A DNA stretch of 64,000 bases from 54-19 sp038210655. Its GTDB lineage: Bacteria; Chloroflexota; Chloroflexia; Chloroheliales; Chloroheliaceae. Under the pieces are notes generated by a model that saw only the letters and a program-made list of their open reading frames with translations, had not been told where the DNA came from and ran no database searches. Positions within the stretch are counted from its first letter, which is position 1, and each line of letters begins with the position of its first letter. The stretch covers positions 28,192-92,191 of the forward strand of contig JBBQWM010000025.1 of the NCBI GenBank assembly GCA_038210655.1, in the 5' to 3' direction. Both the position numbers and the translations under genes were made by a program. Positions 8,264 through 17,231 of the stretch are shown in pieces.

Positions 8264-8537
8264 TGCGCTGAACTCACCCCCACTTCAGTCTTTTTTCTTT
8301 ATAATCCTAAGAATATCAATGCCAGCCGATCTAGGGCTGGCAGGCAAAAGCCTAATTTACTTTAGCCGCAAGATTATACCGGGTTTGGGCTTCACAGTCA
8401 AATTGGTAGAGACGCAGCCTATCCATTTCGGCAAATCCATAAGATTTAACATTAACCCTTGCAGTCTGAGCGGAAAGAGGTATTCTTGAATTAATCAAAC
8501 TCTTATTTTTCAAAGTTGAAATAGAAGGAGGCCGTAT

Positions 8538-8789
8538 ATGCCAGAATTTACCTCTTGGTTGGTCAACACCGATTGGGGAACGCCTTTGCTGTGGCTGGCG
8601 CTGGGCCTGTTGATTACGTTCTTATTACTCGCAGCCTTCCTGACCTGGCTCGAATCTTTCCGTCAGATGATCCAGGCCGAAGATGAAGCCAAAACCAGCG
8701 TCACTTTAGCCGATCTCAAAGCGGCGCTCTCGCCCACTAAAACTCGTTTTCGCCATCATCGCGGCTGGCACACCCATCACTATAGCTAA
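8538..8789 (+). CDS. Small membrane protein of unknown function
   Basis: An 83-residue product with a strong Shine-Dalgarno (AAGGAGG, 8524-8530). It has one clear membrane helix (LLWLALGLLITFLLLAAFL), a short acidic segment (MIQAEDEAKTS) and a His/Arg-rich tail ending HHRGWHTHHYS. I recognise no family. It is divergent from rpmH and convergent with the HlyD-like gene. Confidence 0.7.
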   Translation: MPEFTSWLVNTDWGTPLLWLALGLLITFLLLAAFLTWLESFRQMIQAEDEAKTSVTLADLKAALSPTKTRFRHHRGWHTHHYS

Positions 8790-8813
8790 AATTTAGCTAA
8801 TAGCTGACCCTTC

Positions 8814-9839
8814 TTAACGCGGTACGCTAATCTTATCGCCCTCATTCAGGCCGCTAATAATTTCGCTCTGGTCGGGATTGGTCAATCCAGTCTCGACCGG
8901 GGTCTTTTCGAGCGCCCCGTCCGACCGTAGGCGGGTCGCGTACTTTCGTAAGCCAATCGTCTCCAGAGCGCGGTTCGGAACCAATAATACATTCGTATGT
9001 GATAAACTGGTAATGGTCAAATTTGCCGCCATCCCCGGACGCAGATAAACCTCAGTCGGCTTGTTAAAGCTAATCGTAGTCGGATAAATCGTGCTACCCT
9101 GGCGTTGCCCCGGCGACGGTGAGACCAATGCTACCCGCCCCTCAAAGCTCTTGCCTGGAAAAGCATCCAGGCTAAATTGAACGCTTTGTCCCACCGCCAC
9201 ATTTGCCACGTCTATTTCGTCTACCTCGGCCCGTACCTGGAAGCGGTTTAGATCAGCGATAGTGGCTACGGGCTGCCCGAAATTAATATTATCCCCCTCA
9301 CTGACATCCACCGTCAAAATCGTCCCCTCAAAAGGGGCATACAGCCGGGCCGCTTCCAAATTGGCCCGCGCATTCGCCAGTGGTGCATCCGCCAGTTCCG
9401 ACTGACGGGCAGCGGCATATAGTTCGGAAACAGAGGGCGTGTTTTGGGCTTTTTCGGCCTGAGCGCTCAAATTAAAGCGGGCTACATCGCGTTGGGCCTG
9501 GGCTTGGGCCAGTTGCTTTTCAAGCTGAGTGGTATCCAACTCCATCAAGAGCGTCCCGGCTGGCACAAAATCGCCCGGTTTGACATACACCCGCCGTAGG
9601 CTATCACTGGCCCGAAAGGTCAATCTAGTCTGGCGCACCGGTTCAAGCTTGCCGGTCGTCCGCACTACCGCGCTAATATTACCCCGTCGCAAAGTAAAAG
9701 TGGCCCCTTCACCAGGCTTGTTATCGCTCAACAAAGCACTGCTGCCCAGCACCACCCCCGCCACGACCAAAATTATAATTACCGGCCCAATCAATCGCCG
9801 TCCAAGCTTACCTATACCCTGCTTATCATTGCTACCCAA
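8814..9839 (-). CDS. HlyD/MacA-type efflux adaptor
   Basis: Membrane-fusion (periplasmic adaptor) protein of 341 residues. It has an N-terminal membrane helix (VIIILVVAGVVLGSSALLS), a split biotinyl-lipoyl domain (VYVKPGDFVPAGTLLMELD, then YAPFEGTILTVDVSEGDNI), a rather short helical hairpin of about 60 residues, beta-barrel strands (GQSVQFSLDAFPGKSFEGRV) and a C-terminal membrane-proximal domain. Such proteins link an ABC or RND pump to the outer face. No pump gene is adjacent, which is unusual; the ABC-2 exporter at 20.8-23.1 kb is a possible partner by inference only. Confidence 0.87.
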   Translation of the reverse strand: MGSNDKQGIGKLGRRLIGPVIIILVVAGVVLGSSALLSDNKPGEGATFTLRRGNISAVVRTTGKLEPVRQTRLTFRASDSLRRVYVKPGDFVPAGTLLMELDTTQLEKQLAQAQAQRDVARFNLSAQAEKAQNTPSVSELYAAARQSELADAPLANARANLEAARLYAPFEGTILTVDVSEGDNINFGQPVATIADLNRFQVRAEVDEIDVANVAVGQSVQFSLDAFPGKSFEGRVALVSPSPGQRQGSTIYPTTISFNKPTEVYLRPGMAANLTITSLSHTNVLLVPNRALETIGLRKYATRLRSDGALEKTPVETGLTNPDQSEIISGLNEGDKISVPR

Positions 9840-9920
9840 GTTGGCTAATCCTCAATTGTGGGACACCGCTCTGTCGGTGGATTTATCGCAGACCACCGCT
9901 TGCTCATATCATTATCAAAC

Positions 9921-10490
9921 CTATTCAAACAAAGTTCTGACTGCCAATTTGAAATTCGGGAGTACCGTTCCGCCATCTAGTTGGTCTTGTGCAGTTAAAA
10001 AATTGGGATAACTTTCCTCGGCTCGGTAAACCACCACAAATCTTTCCAACATGTGAATTGACCAAATTAGTTTTACCCCGGCCTGTTGATAGGCTTGCAG
10101 CTTTTCAAAACGGCGTTCATCGGTGTCACTGGGCGAGTTGATTTCCACCACTAAATCGGGAGCTACCGGGATTGGCCCTTCAAATTCGGCAGGGCCGTGG
10201 CCCTTCAATACGAAACACACATCCGGTTTGGGAAAAGTCTTACCTTCCGGCTGGCCCAGCGTAGTAGAACCGCCTGTGTAGACCGTACCCAGGCGCTTTT
10301 CGCCCGCTGCCGCTCCCCCAAACACATTAAGCGCGGTCGCTACCCTGGTTGCTATATCAGCGTGTTTGCCACTGGTCACTCCTTGCCGCACCAACTGCCC
10401 TCCAATTAGCTCGTATTCGTCTTTATCCGACAGGTCGAGCGCCAAAAACTGCTCAACTGTGTAGAGCTTTTCACTAATTTCAACACTCAT
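9921..10490 (-). CDS. Uma2-family (DUF820) PD-(D/E)XK nuclease-like protein
   Basis: A 189-residue protein of the Uma2/DUF820 family, which has a restriction-endonuclease fold. Landmarks are YTVEQFLAL near the start, PDVCFV, and LVVEINSPSDTDERRFEKLQAYQQAGVKLIW, where the acidic residues and downstream Lys fit the nuclease core. The family is strongly expanded in Chloroflexota and cyanobacteria; the cellular role is unknown. Confidence 0.85.
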   Translation of the reverse strand: MSVEISEKLYTVEQFLALDLSDKDEYELIGGQLVRQGVTSGKHADIATRVATALNVFGGAAAGEKRLGTVYTGGSTTLGQPEGKTFPKPDVCFVLKGHGPAEFEGPIPVAPDLVVEINSPSDTDERRFEKLQAYQQAGVKLIWSIHMLERFVVVYRAEESYPNFLTAQDQLDGGTVLPNFKLAVRTLFE

Positions 10491-10548
10491 CCTACATGCT
10501 ACCTCTCAAATTTAACAGCTTGTCTCTTTGAACTGATTGACAAATGCG

Positions 10549-11889
10549 TTAATGACCTTTTTCCAATACCTTCTTATAGATATTATACACCTGTCCAAAG
10601 ACGATAGGCCAGGTATAGCGGGCCAGCACCTTCTCGCGTCCGGCTTGTCCCATCCGCTCCGCCAAAGCCCGGTCTTGCAATAATAGCTTGATGTCGGCGG
10701 CCAGTTGATCGACCGCCCCAAACTCGACCAGCAAGCCATCTACCTCGTGACTGATAACGGCAGGCACCCCGCCCGCCCGTACCCCGATTACCGGCTTGCC
10801 GCAGACCCATGCTTCCAGATAGACGATCCCAAAGCTGTCGGTGCGCGAGGCCATTACAAACAGATCGCCCGCCGCAAACAGGTCGCGCTTTTCTTCTGGC
10901 GAGATAAAGCCAAGCAAGCGAATATGCACCTTGTCTGGTTCCGGCAATTCATCATAAAAACGCTGAAAATGGCTCATGATCGGCCCGGCAATCACCAGCG
11001 TCGCCTCGAAGCCCGCCTTCCAGAGCCGTTGCATAGCCTGAACCAGATGATGCGTCCCCTTGTCATAAGCGGCCGTCCCCTGAAAGAAGACCACTGGCCC
11101 CTCGATTTGATGCTTTCGCCGGAAGCCTGCCCCGTTGCCTCCCTCGATCTCGCTCGGCTCTAGCCCGACCCCGACGATGTGCATCTTATCGCCCGGCACG
11201 CCCTTTTCCAATAAATAGTCGCGCTCCAGGCTGGTCATTGTCAAGACCGCATCGGCCTGTTTCATCCAATTCAATTGGTGACGCATCGTATAAAAGCGGC
11301 GGACGGCAGGGTTGGATGGTTCGCCCAGGTGGACAAAAGGGGTCAGTACGAAAGCAGCATCCTGGCGGCGGGCGTAATTATAAGCCGTTCTTATCAGGCT
11401 ATCGAGTGGCGCATTAGCCGCATGCACCAGGTCAAATTTCAAATCATCCCGCTTGAGAGCCTGCCCCAGGCTCGGCACAAGCGGCGTAAACCGGCAAAGC
11501 TGGTTCAAAAGTGGCAAGGCCACTTTATCGGGAACCGGCCCTTCGCTCACTATCGAAAGAATCCGGCGCATCCCTGGATAGAAAAGCGGTGAAATAATCG
11601 GGAACCGCTGCACTGGGAACCGCCGGATTGTCACTTGATTGAGTTTGTCGCGGGGCTGGTCGATAGTCCGCTTCTTCGCGCTCCAAAAATGTTCTAAATC
11701 CCAGGCGTTGGTAGTATAGACCGCCACTTGTGAAGCGGGTTCCGCCGCCGCTAACCGTTCGGCTAACTGCTGCATATAATATTCGGAGCCACCAATATAA
11801 GGGTAATAGCGCGGATTGACGTGCAGATAATTGTGGGAGGGGGGCGCGGTCAGGCCGGGCCGTTCTTCGCCAGCGAGGGTCGTCGTCAT
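10549..11889 (-). CDS. Glycosyltransferase family 4
   Basis: GT-B glycosyltransferase of 446 residues. The N-terminal acceptor domain begins HVNPRYYPYIGGSEYYMQQL. The C-terminal GT4 domain has FFQGTAAYDKGTHHLVQAM and the donor-site motif MASRTDSFGIVYLEAWVCGKPVIG, with the EX7E-type spacing of retaining enzymes. It probably builds a cell-surface glycan or glycolipid. The start overlaps the stop of the upstream DUF2085 gene by four bases, so the two are translationally coupled. Confidence 0.88.
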   Translation of the reverse strand: MTTTLAGEERPGLTAPPSHNYLHVNPRYYPYIGGSEYYMQQLAERLAAAEPASQVAVYTTNAWDLEHFWSAKKRTIDQPRDKLNQVTIRRFPVQRFPIISPLFYPGMRRILSIVSEGPVPDKVALPLLNQLCRFTPLVPSLGQALKRDDLKFDLVHAANAPLDSLIRTAYNYARRQDAAFVLTPFVHLGEPSNPAVRRFYTMRHQLNWMKQADAVLTMTSLERDYLLEKGVPGDKMHIVGVGLEPSEIEGGNGAGFRRKHQIEGPVVFFQGTAAYDKGTHHLVQAMQRLWKAGFEATLVIAGPIMSHFQRFYDELPEPDKVHIRLLGFISPEEKRDLFAAGDLFVMASRTDSFGIVYLEAWVCGKPVIGVRAGGVPAVISHEVDGLLVEFGAVDQLAADIKLLLQDRALAERMGQAGREKVLARYTWPIVFGQVYNIYKKVLEKGH

Positions 11890-12533
11890 TGCAGTAGCAA
11901 GCTCGGCTCGGTCGCCTGTTCACGGCTGGCCCAGCGCCGTAGTCCGTTCATTCTCGCCTCTACCAATGGATAGAGCGTCCAGACTGCCCCAACCGCAAAC
12001 AGCCCGCCGGTCAAAAAGCGGAGTTCCCAATTGCTTTCGCGCCAGCCGAAAAGCTGAGTCAGGCTATCGACCCCAATCGGCACACAGAAAAATACCACGA
12101 ATTGCCACATCTTGAGCGGCTCGACCTTCGTGCGCCGCACAAAATAAAAAACCAGCCCGGTCAAAAGCAGCCCGCCATAGATCGCCGTACAACGCTGGCA
12201 TAGGCACATCTGCTTGTCGCCAATAAAAAAAGAATGGTGGGGATTTTGAACGCAGACGTAATGGAACAGGCCAAACACCACGTTAGCCGGGCCATCCCAG
12301 CCCGCCAGCGCCATCACAGGAACCCCGAAAGCCGCTATGAGACATATCCCATTGACCAGATTGAGGATAAAAAGCCAGTGTGCGCCTACAAACTGCCAGA
12401 AGCCAAAATAACTTCTCAGCGCCCGGCGCGACAAATTCTGCCGCCAGGGTGCAATCTCGCGTATCTCATAAGCCAACGCCAGCGGGTCGGGCTTTGGCTT
12501 GTCCTGTTCGGTTGTAGTATTATTCTGCAACAT
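11886..12533 (-). CDS. DUF2085 membrane protein
   Basis: A 215-residue integral membrane protein with four or five hydrophobic helices. The family hallmark is CQNPHHSFFIGDKQMCLCQRCTAIYGG, a His/Cys cluster of unknown role that may bind metal. It is the first gene of a coupled pair with the GT4 gene, so it may share a cell-envelope function, but this is inference. Confidence 0.8.
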   Translation of the reverse strand: MLQNNTTTEQDKPKPDPLALAYEIREIAPWRQNLSRRALRSYFGFWQFVGAHWLFILNLVNGICLIAAFGVPVMALAGWDGPANVVFGLFHYVCVQNPHHSFFIGDKQMCLCQRCTAIYGGLLLTGLVFYFVRRTKVEPLKMWQFVVFFCVPIGVDSLTQLFGWRESNWELRFLTGGLFAVGAVWTLYPLVEARMNGLRRWASREQATEPSLLLQ

Positions 12534-12644
12534 CTTAGTACGACCTTAACAACTCTTAAAACTTCTCATTTTGCTTACAAAGCCCACGCGAATAGCGGAA
12601 AACTAACGTCTAAACTCTAATTTCTGATCTCTAATATCTAATCT

Positions 12645-13304
12645 CTATTTCCCCGCCAGCTTCCAGGTCTCCTGCAACTTGCCTTCCATCTCATCGAAAG
12701 TCATGGCGTTGATGTGGAACGCGCCGATTTTGCCGTTCTTATCGATAAAATAGCTCTCCGGGAAGCCGGTCACGCGAAAGCCCCCAGCAACATCCCCGGT
12801 CTTGTCCAGCAACACCGGCATCGTCAGGCTGTTAGTCTTAAAGTAACTTTTGACCCCATCGTCACCCTCGCGCTGGTTCACCGCCAGCACGACGACGTTG
12901 TCATTCTTATACTTCTGGTAAATCCGTTGCATAGCGGGCATTTCTTCCCGGCACGGGTCGCACCAGGTCGCCCAGAAATTGACGAAAACGGTCTTGCCAC
13001 GCAGTTTGCTCAGTTGCACCGGGTCGCCACCCAGTTGGGCCAGCAAGAAATCGGGGGCCGGGTCGCCCACTTTCAACCGCTCTTTAGGGGCCGCCCCAAT
13101 TAGTCCGGCCTCCCCGGTCACTCCATCCACCTTAATCGTGTCCGGCCCCTTCAGGGCGACCGAAAGCATTATAAAACACAACACGATAAAGATAATCCCA
13201 AAGATGCTACCGACCGCAAAGCGTATCAACCGGGCGGCAGGACTATCGGGCCGAGCTTTATTACTGCTTCTACCTTCTACGGGAGTCTTATTTGCGATTG
13301 CCAT
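12645..13304 (-). CDS. TlpA/ResA-like membrane-anchored thioredoxin
   Basis: Extracytoplasmic thiol-disulfide oxidoreductase of 219 residues. An N-terminal membrane anchor (FAVGSIFGIIFIVLCFIMLS) is followed by an AhpC/TSA-type thioredoxin fold. The active site is WATWCDPCREEMP, a CxxC with the TlpA/ResA signature, and the cis-Pro is in VTGFPESYFIDKNG. Relatives reduce apocytochrome c or defend cell-wall proteins; no cytochrome genes are nearby. Confidence 0.9.
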   Translation of the reverse strand: MAIANKTPVEGRSSNKARPDSPAARLIRFAVGSIFGIIFIVLCFIMLSVALKGPDTIKVDGVTGEAGLIGAAPKERLKVGDPAPDFLLAQLGGDPVQLSKLRGKTVFVNFWATWCDPCREEMPAMQRIYQKYKNDNVVVLAVNQREGDDGVKSYFKTNSLTMPVLLDKTGDVAGGFRVTGFPESYFIDKNGKIGAFHINAMTFDEMEGKLQETWKLAGK

Positions 13305-13538
13305 CTCTTGTATTAATTATCCTGATAATCTAACCGACTGCTAAACCTCACCTCAACCAGAGTGTAGCATCTTTGCCTCAGCCCCGCAAGATGACAGGAT
13401 TAGAAGGCCATTAGGATCAAATCTACTCTGGAACCTCCTCACCTCTCTTTAGTACGCCCTCACTCCACCGTTGGATTTACCGCACCCTGTTTCTTAGACT
13501 ATCTAGCCCCTTGCAAATCAATCAAGCTATCCGATTGT

Positions 13539-13615
13539 CTGTAGGAGCGAGCTTCCGCTCGCGATTGAACACCCAGTCGTATCTTCCAATCGCGAGCAGA
13601 AGCTCACTCCTACAG
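13539..13615. repeat. CTGTAGGAGCGAGC palindromic repeat
   Basis: A 77-bp inverted repeat: CTGTAGGAGCGAGCTTCCGC and a nearly complementary right arm ending CACTCCTACAG. The same family lies at 17595-17664 and 63174-63251, with half copies near 27931 and 42600. It occupies the 435-bp gap 13305-13739, which otherwise holds a TATAAT (13676-13681) likely serving the lipoprotein gene at 13740. Confidence 0.8.
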
Positions 13616-13739
13616 GGGTCACTATCTTTTATCCTGCTATAGTTAAGCGCAACACTGTATTTCTTTTTTGTTGCGGTATAATATTTACGTATCGGCAAAG
13701 CGTTGTACTTAGTCGTACTTATAGGAAGGAATTTTTGTA

Positions 13740-15272
13740 ATGTTTCAAATAAAAGTCTATCGGTATTTGAGTTTATTGCTAATTGTGTTAACCCTGACGG
13801 CCTGTGGCGCGGATACCTCCGTTCCAGTCACCTCCACGACTGCTGCGCTGCCGCCTTCGATCACGCCACCCACCACCGTCGCGTCCACTACCTCCGTACC
13901 CGCCACTACTGCGCCCATCCCAACCCAGCCTATCCCGACTGTAACCCCTATTCCGGCTACTACCGCCGCCTCCGGCCCTATTGCCCAACTTTCGGTTGCC
14001 CCTACCCGACCGCCGACTGCCGCGCCCGTCGTCGAACCGGCCCAGGCTCAGGCTATCCGCAAAACCAATTGGCCCGATGCCATCAAAAAAGACCCGGCCC
14101 TCCAAATCGACCCGACCTTGAGCAATGCTCAGGGGCCTTATGTTACGGTCAAAGGGAACCAAAATATTGGTGGTTATGCCGTCTTCGAGCCGATTAGCTA
14201 TGTCGATATGGATGGCGATGGCATCGAGGAAGCCGCTATAATGTTGGCTTCGGGTGGGACGGCAGGCGTAACGAGCTTTGTGGTCTACAAACAGTCCAGC
14301 CCTGCCCCGCGCCTGACTACCTGGGGCCAGGGCTACAAATTGCGCTTACTGGTCGAACAAGGCAAGCTGGTCGCCGCTAACGCCCTCTACGCTGGTTGGG
14401 AGCCAAATTGCTGCCCCAGCGGGATCGGCTACACTAGCTATATCCTCAAAGATAACAAACTCGGCCTGGCTGCCGAACGTAGCGAAGGTCTCAAGGAAGC
14501 CTTAGAGCCAACCGTCTCCCACTTCTACGACTTGCTCAATGCCCGCAAGTTTGATGAGGCTTACAAGCTCCTATCCGATTCCTATCAGGCCGCTAACCCT
14601 TACCCCGAATGGGTTAAAGGCTTCGCTGCTACACGCAAAATCGACGCGGTTGTCAAAGAAGAAACCACTACGCCCAACACCGTCCGGGTCAACCTGACTG
14701 CAACCGACTCGACCAGTGGTGGAAGCCAGACGACCCGCCGTTTTAACGGAACCTGGAAATTACAGTGGAATGGCGGGCTACCCGGTTGGACTTTGAATAG
14801 CCCTGCTATTCAGGAAGATACCGCCGCACCCAAAGCGACCGTAACGGCTCTTTTCAAGCCCATACTGACCGAACTCAAGGCCAAAACCAGCGTTCCGATC
14901 TTGCTGCCCACCGATTTCGGCCCTGACGACGGCAAAGTTCCCCTCTATGCCAGCCTCGGCAAAGCCGATAAGACTGGCTACATTATAGATGTAAGCTTTA
15001 CCGCCGATTGTCAGGGAGCCAACGCCTGCCGCTCCGGGGGGGTCTACGCCCAGGTCGTCGCCTCCAATATCCCCGCCCCGACCGGCAAGTCCGTCGCCCT
15101 GTCCAATGGTCTAACCGGCTACTATACCGACATCACCTGCGGGGCCAGTTGCGGCGAAGCCACCCTTAGCTGGCGGCAAGCCAACGTCCTCTACACCATC
15201 GGCAGCAAAACCGCCAACCAGGACAGCCTGATAAAAATGGCAAACTCCGCCATCACCAACGGGACGGTTTAA
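13740..15272 (+). CDS. Putative lipoprotein with VCBS-like and NTF2-like regions
   Basis: A 510-residue secreted lipoprotein. The signal peptide ends in LTLTAC, a clear lipobox. A Thr/Pro/Ala/Val spacer of about 70 residues follows. DMDGDGIEEAAIML resembles a calcium-binding integrin-type (FG-GAP/VCBS) repeat. FYDLLNARKFDEAYKLLSDS resembles the NTF2-like/DUF4878 segment of many Gram-positive lipoproteins. The C-terminal region contains several paired cysteines (CQGANAC, CGASC). I cannot assign a function. Confidence 0.8.
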   Translation: MFQIKVYRYLSLLLIVLTLTACGADTSVPVTSTTAALPPSITPPTTVASTTSVPATTAPIPTQPIPTVTPIPATTAASGPIAQLSVAPTRPPTAAPVVEPAQAQAIRKTNWPDAIKKDPALQIDPTLSNAQGPYVTVKGNQNIGGYAVFEPISYVDMDGDGIEEAAIMLASGGTAGVTSFVVYKQSSPAPRLTTWGQGYKLRLLVEQGKLVAANALYAGWEPNCCPSGIGYTSYILKDNKLGLAAERSEGLKEALEPTVSHFYDLLNARKFDEAYKLLSDSYQAANPYPEWVKGFAATRKIDAVVKEETTTPNTVRVNLTATDSTSGGSQTTRRFNGTWKLQWNGGLPGWTLNSPAIQEDTAAPKATVTALFKPILTELKAKTSVPILLPTDFGPDDGKVPLYASLGKADKTGYIIDVSFTADCQGANACRSGGVYAQVVASNIPAPTGKSVALSNGLTGYYTDITCGASCGEATLSWRQANVLYTIGSKTANQDSLIKMANSAITNGTV

Positions 15273-15379
15273 ATGCAGAAAGCAGAATAGAGAATGCAGC
15301 ATACAGAATACATAATACCTACACTCAAGATTTCTCTGTATTTTAATTCTGCCTTCTGCATTCTTAATTCTGCCTTTCC

Positions 15380-16336
15380 TCAAAGTTCTTTGTTAAAGAA
15401 GGCGATGGCCCGTGCCGCATATTCTGCCGGGCGGGAACGATAAGCCAGAGCGTGTCCGGCGTTTGGAACTAGCCAGGTCTCGACCACGTTTGAGCCACCC
15501 GCCTGCACCAGTACTGCCAGGTTCCAGGGCGGCACCGTCGTATCGTTCGCCCCGTGAACCAAAAAAAGCCGCCGGTCGTGCAAGCGGGATAACGCTTCGC
15601 TCGGCCTGACCTCTTTGGAGGATACGCCCATCAGGGCCTGTCCTGCCACCTCTAGCCCCGGAACCAGCAGCCCTGGAAACCCCGCCAGACTCGACTCGAA
15701 TTGGCTGTTCAAATCGGCGTAACCGCTGTCGAGCAGTGCCACCCGCATTTCGCGCCCCTGCACGTCGTCCATCGCCAGCAGCGTAGTAGCCGCACCCATC
15801 GACCAACCCCAGATACCAATGTGTTGCGGCTCAAACCCGGCCTGCCGCAGATAGCCCCAGGCCCCCAGCACATCCTTGCGTTCCTCTTGCCCAAACGAGG
15901 TAATAAACCCGTCCGACCGACCATGCCCACGCAAATCAAAAGTTAGCACGTTGTATCCAGCCCGGTGTAAATCTGCCGCAAATCGCAAGGTATAAACCTC
16001 GCGGTCGGCCCGGTTCGAGCCGTGACCGTGTACCATAATAATTGCTTTTTCGCTTTTGGCAGGTATAAACCAGCCCCGCAAAGTAATATTATCGCTCAGT
16101 CCATTAAAACTGACTTCCCGATAATCCAAACCATAGCTGGTCGGTGTTTCCGACCCTAAGCCCCGCTCCCAACTCATAAAAACGACCAGACAGCCGACCA
16201 CCGATAGCAAGCCATACAAAAACAGACCGACCAGTAAGGCCCGTCTCAAACGACGAAAGAAAATCGGCGCGTGTTTGGGTGAAAAATCAGTTCCGAGGCG
16301 TACAGAAAATACCCGCAAAGGGAGAGATTGACGCAT
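15380..16336 (-). CDS. Alpha/beta hydrolase with membrane anchor
   Basis: Serine hydrolase of 318 residues. An N-terminal membrane helix (RALLVGLFLYGLLSVVGCLV) puts the catalytic domain outside the cytoplasm. Motifs are MVHGHGSNRADRE (oxyanion region), VLTFDLRGHGRSDG, the nucleophile elbow GIWGWSMGAA with Ser in GxSxG, and the C-terminal GANDTTVPPW and PNAGHALA carrying the acid and His. The substrate is not predictable; the family includes esterases and acyl-transferases. Confidence 0.88.
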   Translation of the reverse strand: MRQSLPLRVFSVRLGTDFSPKHAPIFFRRLRRALLVGLFLYGLLSVVGCLVVFMSWERGLGSETPTSYGLDYREVSFNGLSDNITLRGWFIPAKSEKAIIMVHGHGSNRADREVYTLRFAADLHRAGYNVLTFDLRGHGRSDGFITSFGQEERKDVLGAWGYLRQAGFEPQHIGIWGWSMGAATTLLAMDDVQGREMRVALLDSGYADLNSQFESSLAGFPGLLVPGLEVAGQALMGVSSKEVRPSEALSRLHDRRLFLVHGANDTTVPPWNLAVLVQAGGSNVVETWLVPNAGHALAYRSRPAEYAARAIAFFNKEL

Positions 16337-16496
16337 ATCAGGACGTTGCTCCTTTGTTAGTCAGACGTTAGCTAGAACGTTATAAAGGCGTGGTTATATT
16401 CTAAAATTAGTCCCAGACCCTCCGCAGCTTAACAGACTCCTTTGCCAATTGCAAAGGGTTTAAATTTAATTAAAATACCCGTTAAATCTATTCAAG

Positions 16497-16583
16497 TATC
16501 TATTAGAAAAATTCCCACCGAAAAAATTTCTACCCTATATCCACCCCTTAGTATAGAGTATGGCCCAGCCTGGCTAGTTTGCA
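16497..16583. repeat. AT-rich inverted repeat plus GGCCCAGCYTGGCTAGTTTGCA module
   Basis: A degenerate AT-rich inverted repeat (TATTAGAAAAATT to AAATTTCTA) is followed by TGGCCCAGCCTGGCTAGTTT (16561-16580). The same two-part arrangement occurs at 35904-35989, and the AT palindrome recurs at 61121-61153. All three lie in regions with start codons on one or both sides, so it may be a regulatory module. Confidence 0.55.
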
Positions 16584-16616
16584 AAAAATGACGCATATCC
16601 CAACTCAAGTTTGATA

Positions 16617-16645
16617 TTGACAGCACCTCAACCCAAACCTATAAT
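16617..16645 (+). promoter_or_regulatory. Consensus sigma-70-type promoter of the c-di-AMP receptor gene
   Basis: TTGACA (16617-16622), a 17-bp spacer and TATAAT (16640-16645), an exact consensus, 110 bp upstream of the ATG at 16756. No comparable perfect promoter was seen elsewhere in the window, so strong, probably constitutive expression is expected. Confidence 0.85.
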
Positions 16646-16755
16646 AAGACAACGTAAATGCGAACAGTTGTAGATTTCGTTTTCTAGTTATCTATTCCAC
16701 TAATGGAGCCTCCTAGCCGCCTGGCCGGGTTTGAGGGAAGAGAGGATGTGCGCTT

Positions 16756-17139
16756 ATGGCGATGAAACTTGTGGTTGCCATCGTCCAAAACGAGGATGCC
16801 GACGACCTGATTGATGCTTTGACTGCCGCTCATTACGGTGCGACCCGGCTTGCCAGCACCGGCGGCTTTTTGCGGCAGGGCAATACTACCATTATTGTTG
16901 GCGTTCCCGACGAGGCGGTTCAAAACGTCCTGAACATTGTCGCGACCCGCCCCCAGGGTTCTCGTCGGCAGAACATCACCAACCCTTTCCCGGATAACAC
17001 CAACATCCCATCCAAAAAGGACAAAGAGAAGGCCGCCAATCCTCTCGAACAAGTGATTGCCCAGGTTACTGCCGGGTCAACCACTACCGGTCGGGCCACC
17101 GTCTTTGTCCTCAATCTTGACCGCTACGAGCGCGTTTAA
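16756..17139 (+). CDS. darA: Cyclic-di-AMP receptor, DarA/PstA family
   Basis: PII-like protein that binds the second messenger c-di-AMP, usually as a trimer. The 127-residue product starts MKLVVAIVQNEDADDLIDAL and has the diagnostic RLASTGGFLRQGNTTIIVGV (ligand loop with TGGF and GNTT), an extended loop in the middle and the C-terminal strand GRATVFVLNLDRYERV. Downstream targets of this family are poorly known. No c-di-AMP cyclase lies in the window. It stands alone behind its own promoter. Confidence 0.92.
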   Translation: MAMKLVVAIVQNEDADDLIDALTAAHYGATRLASTGGFLRQGNTTIIVGVPDEAVQNVLNIVATRPQGSRRQNITNPFPDNTNIPSKKDKEKAANPLEQVIAQVTAGSTTTGRATVFVLNLDRYERV

Positions 17140-17160
17140 TATTTTCCGGCCCGGATTTGG

Positions 17161-17215
17161 TAGGGGCGATCTTTATGATCGCCCGGTTTGGAGCTTTAGG
17201 TAATCATAAAGATCG
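17161..17215. repeat. GGCGATCTTTATGATCGCC palindrome pair
   Basis: TAGGGGCGATCTTTATGATC with a partner AATCATAAAGATCGCC forms an inverted repeat in the 90-bp gap after darA. It belongs to the same loose family as the GGGCGACCTTTATGGTCGCC units at 53357-53592 and may also end the darA transcript. Confidence 0.6.
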
Positions 17216-17231
17216 CCTCAATTGGCCCTAT

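Noticed and set aside
8264..8537. Possible oriC, because rpmH-rnpA-yidD-yidC-khpB often lies beside dnaA
   Set aside because: No dnaA gene and no TTATCCACA-type boxes are present in the gap; only an AT-rich stretch and ordinary start signals.
13788..14162. Gly/Arg-rich minus-strand frame
   Set aside because: Antisense shadow of the Thr/Pro spacer of the lipoprotein at 13740.
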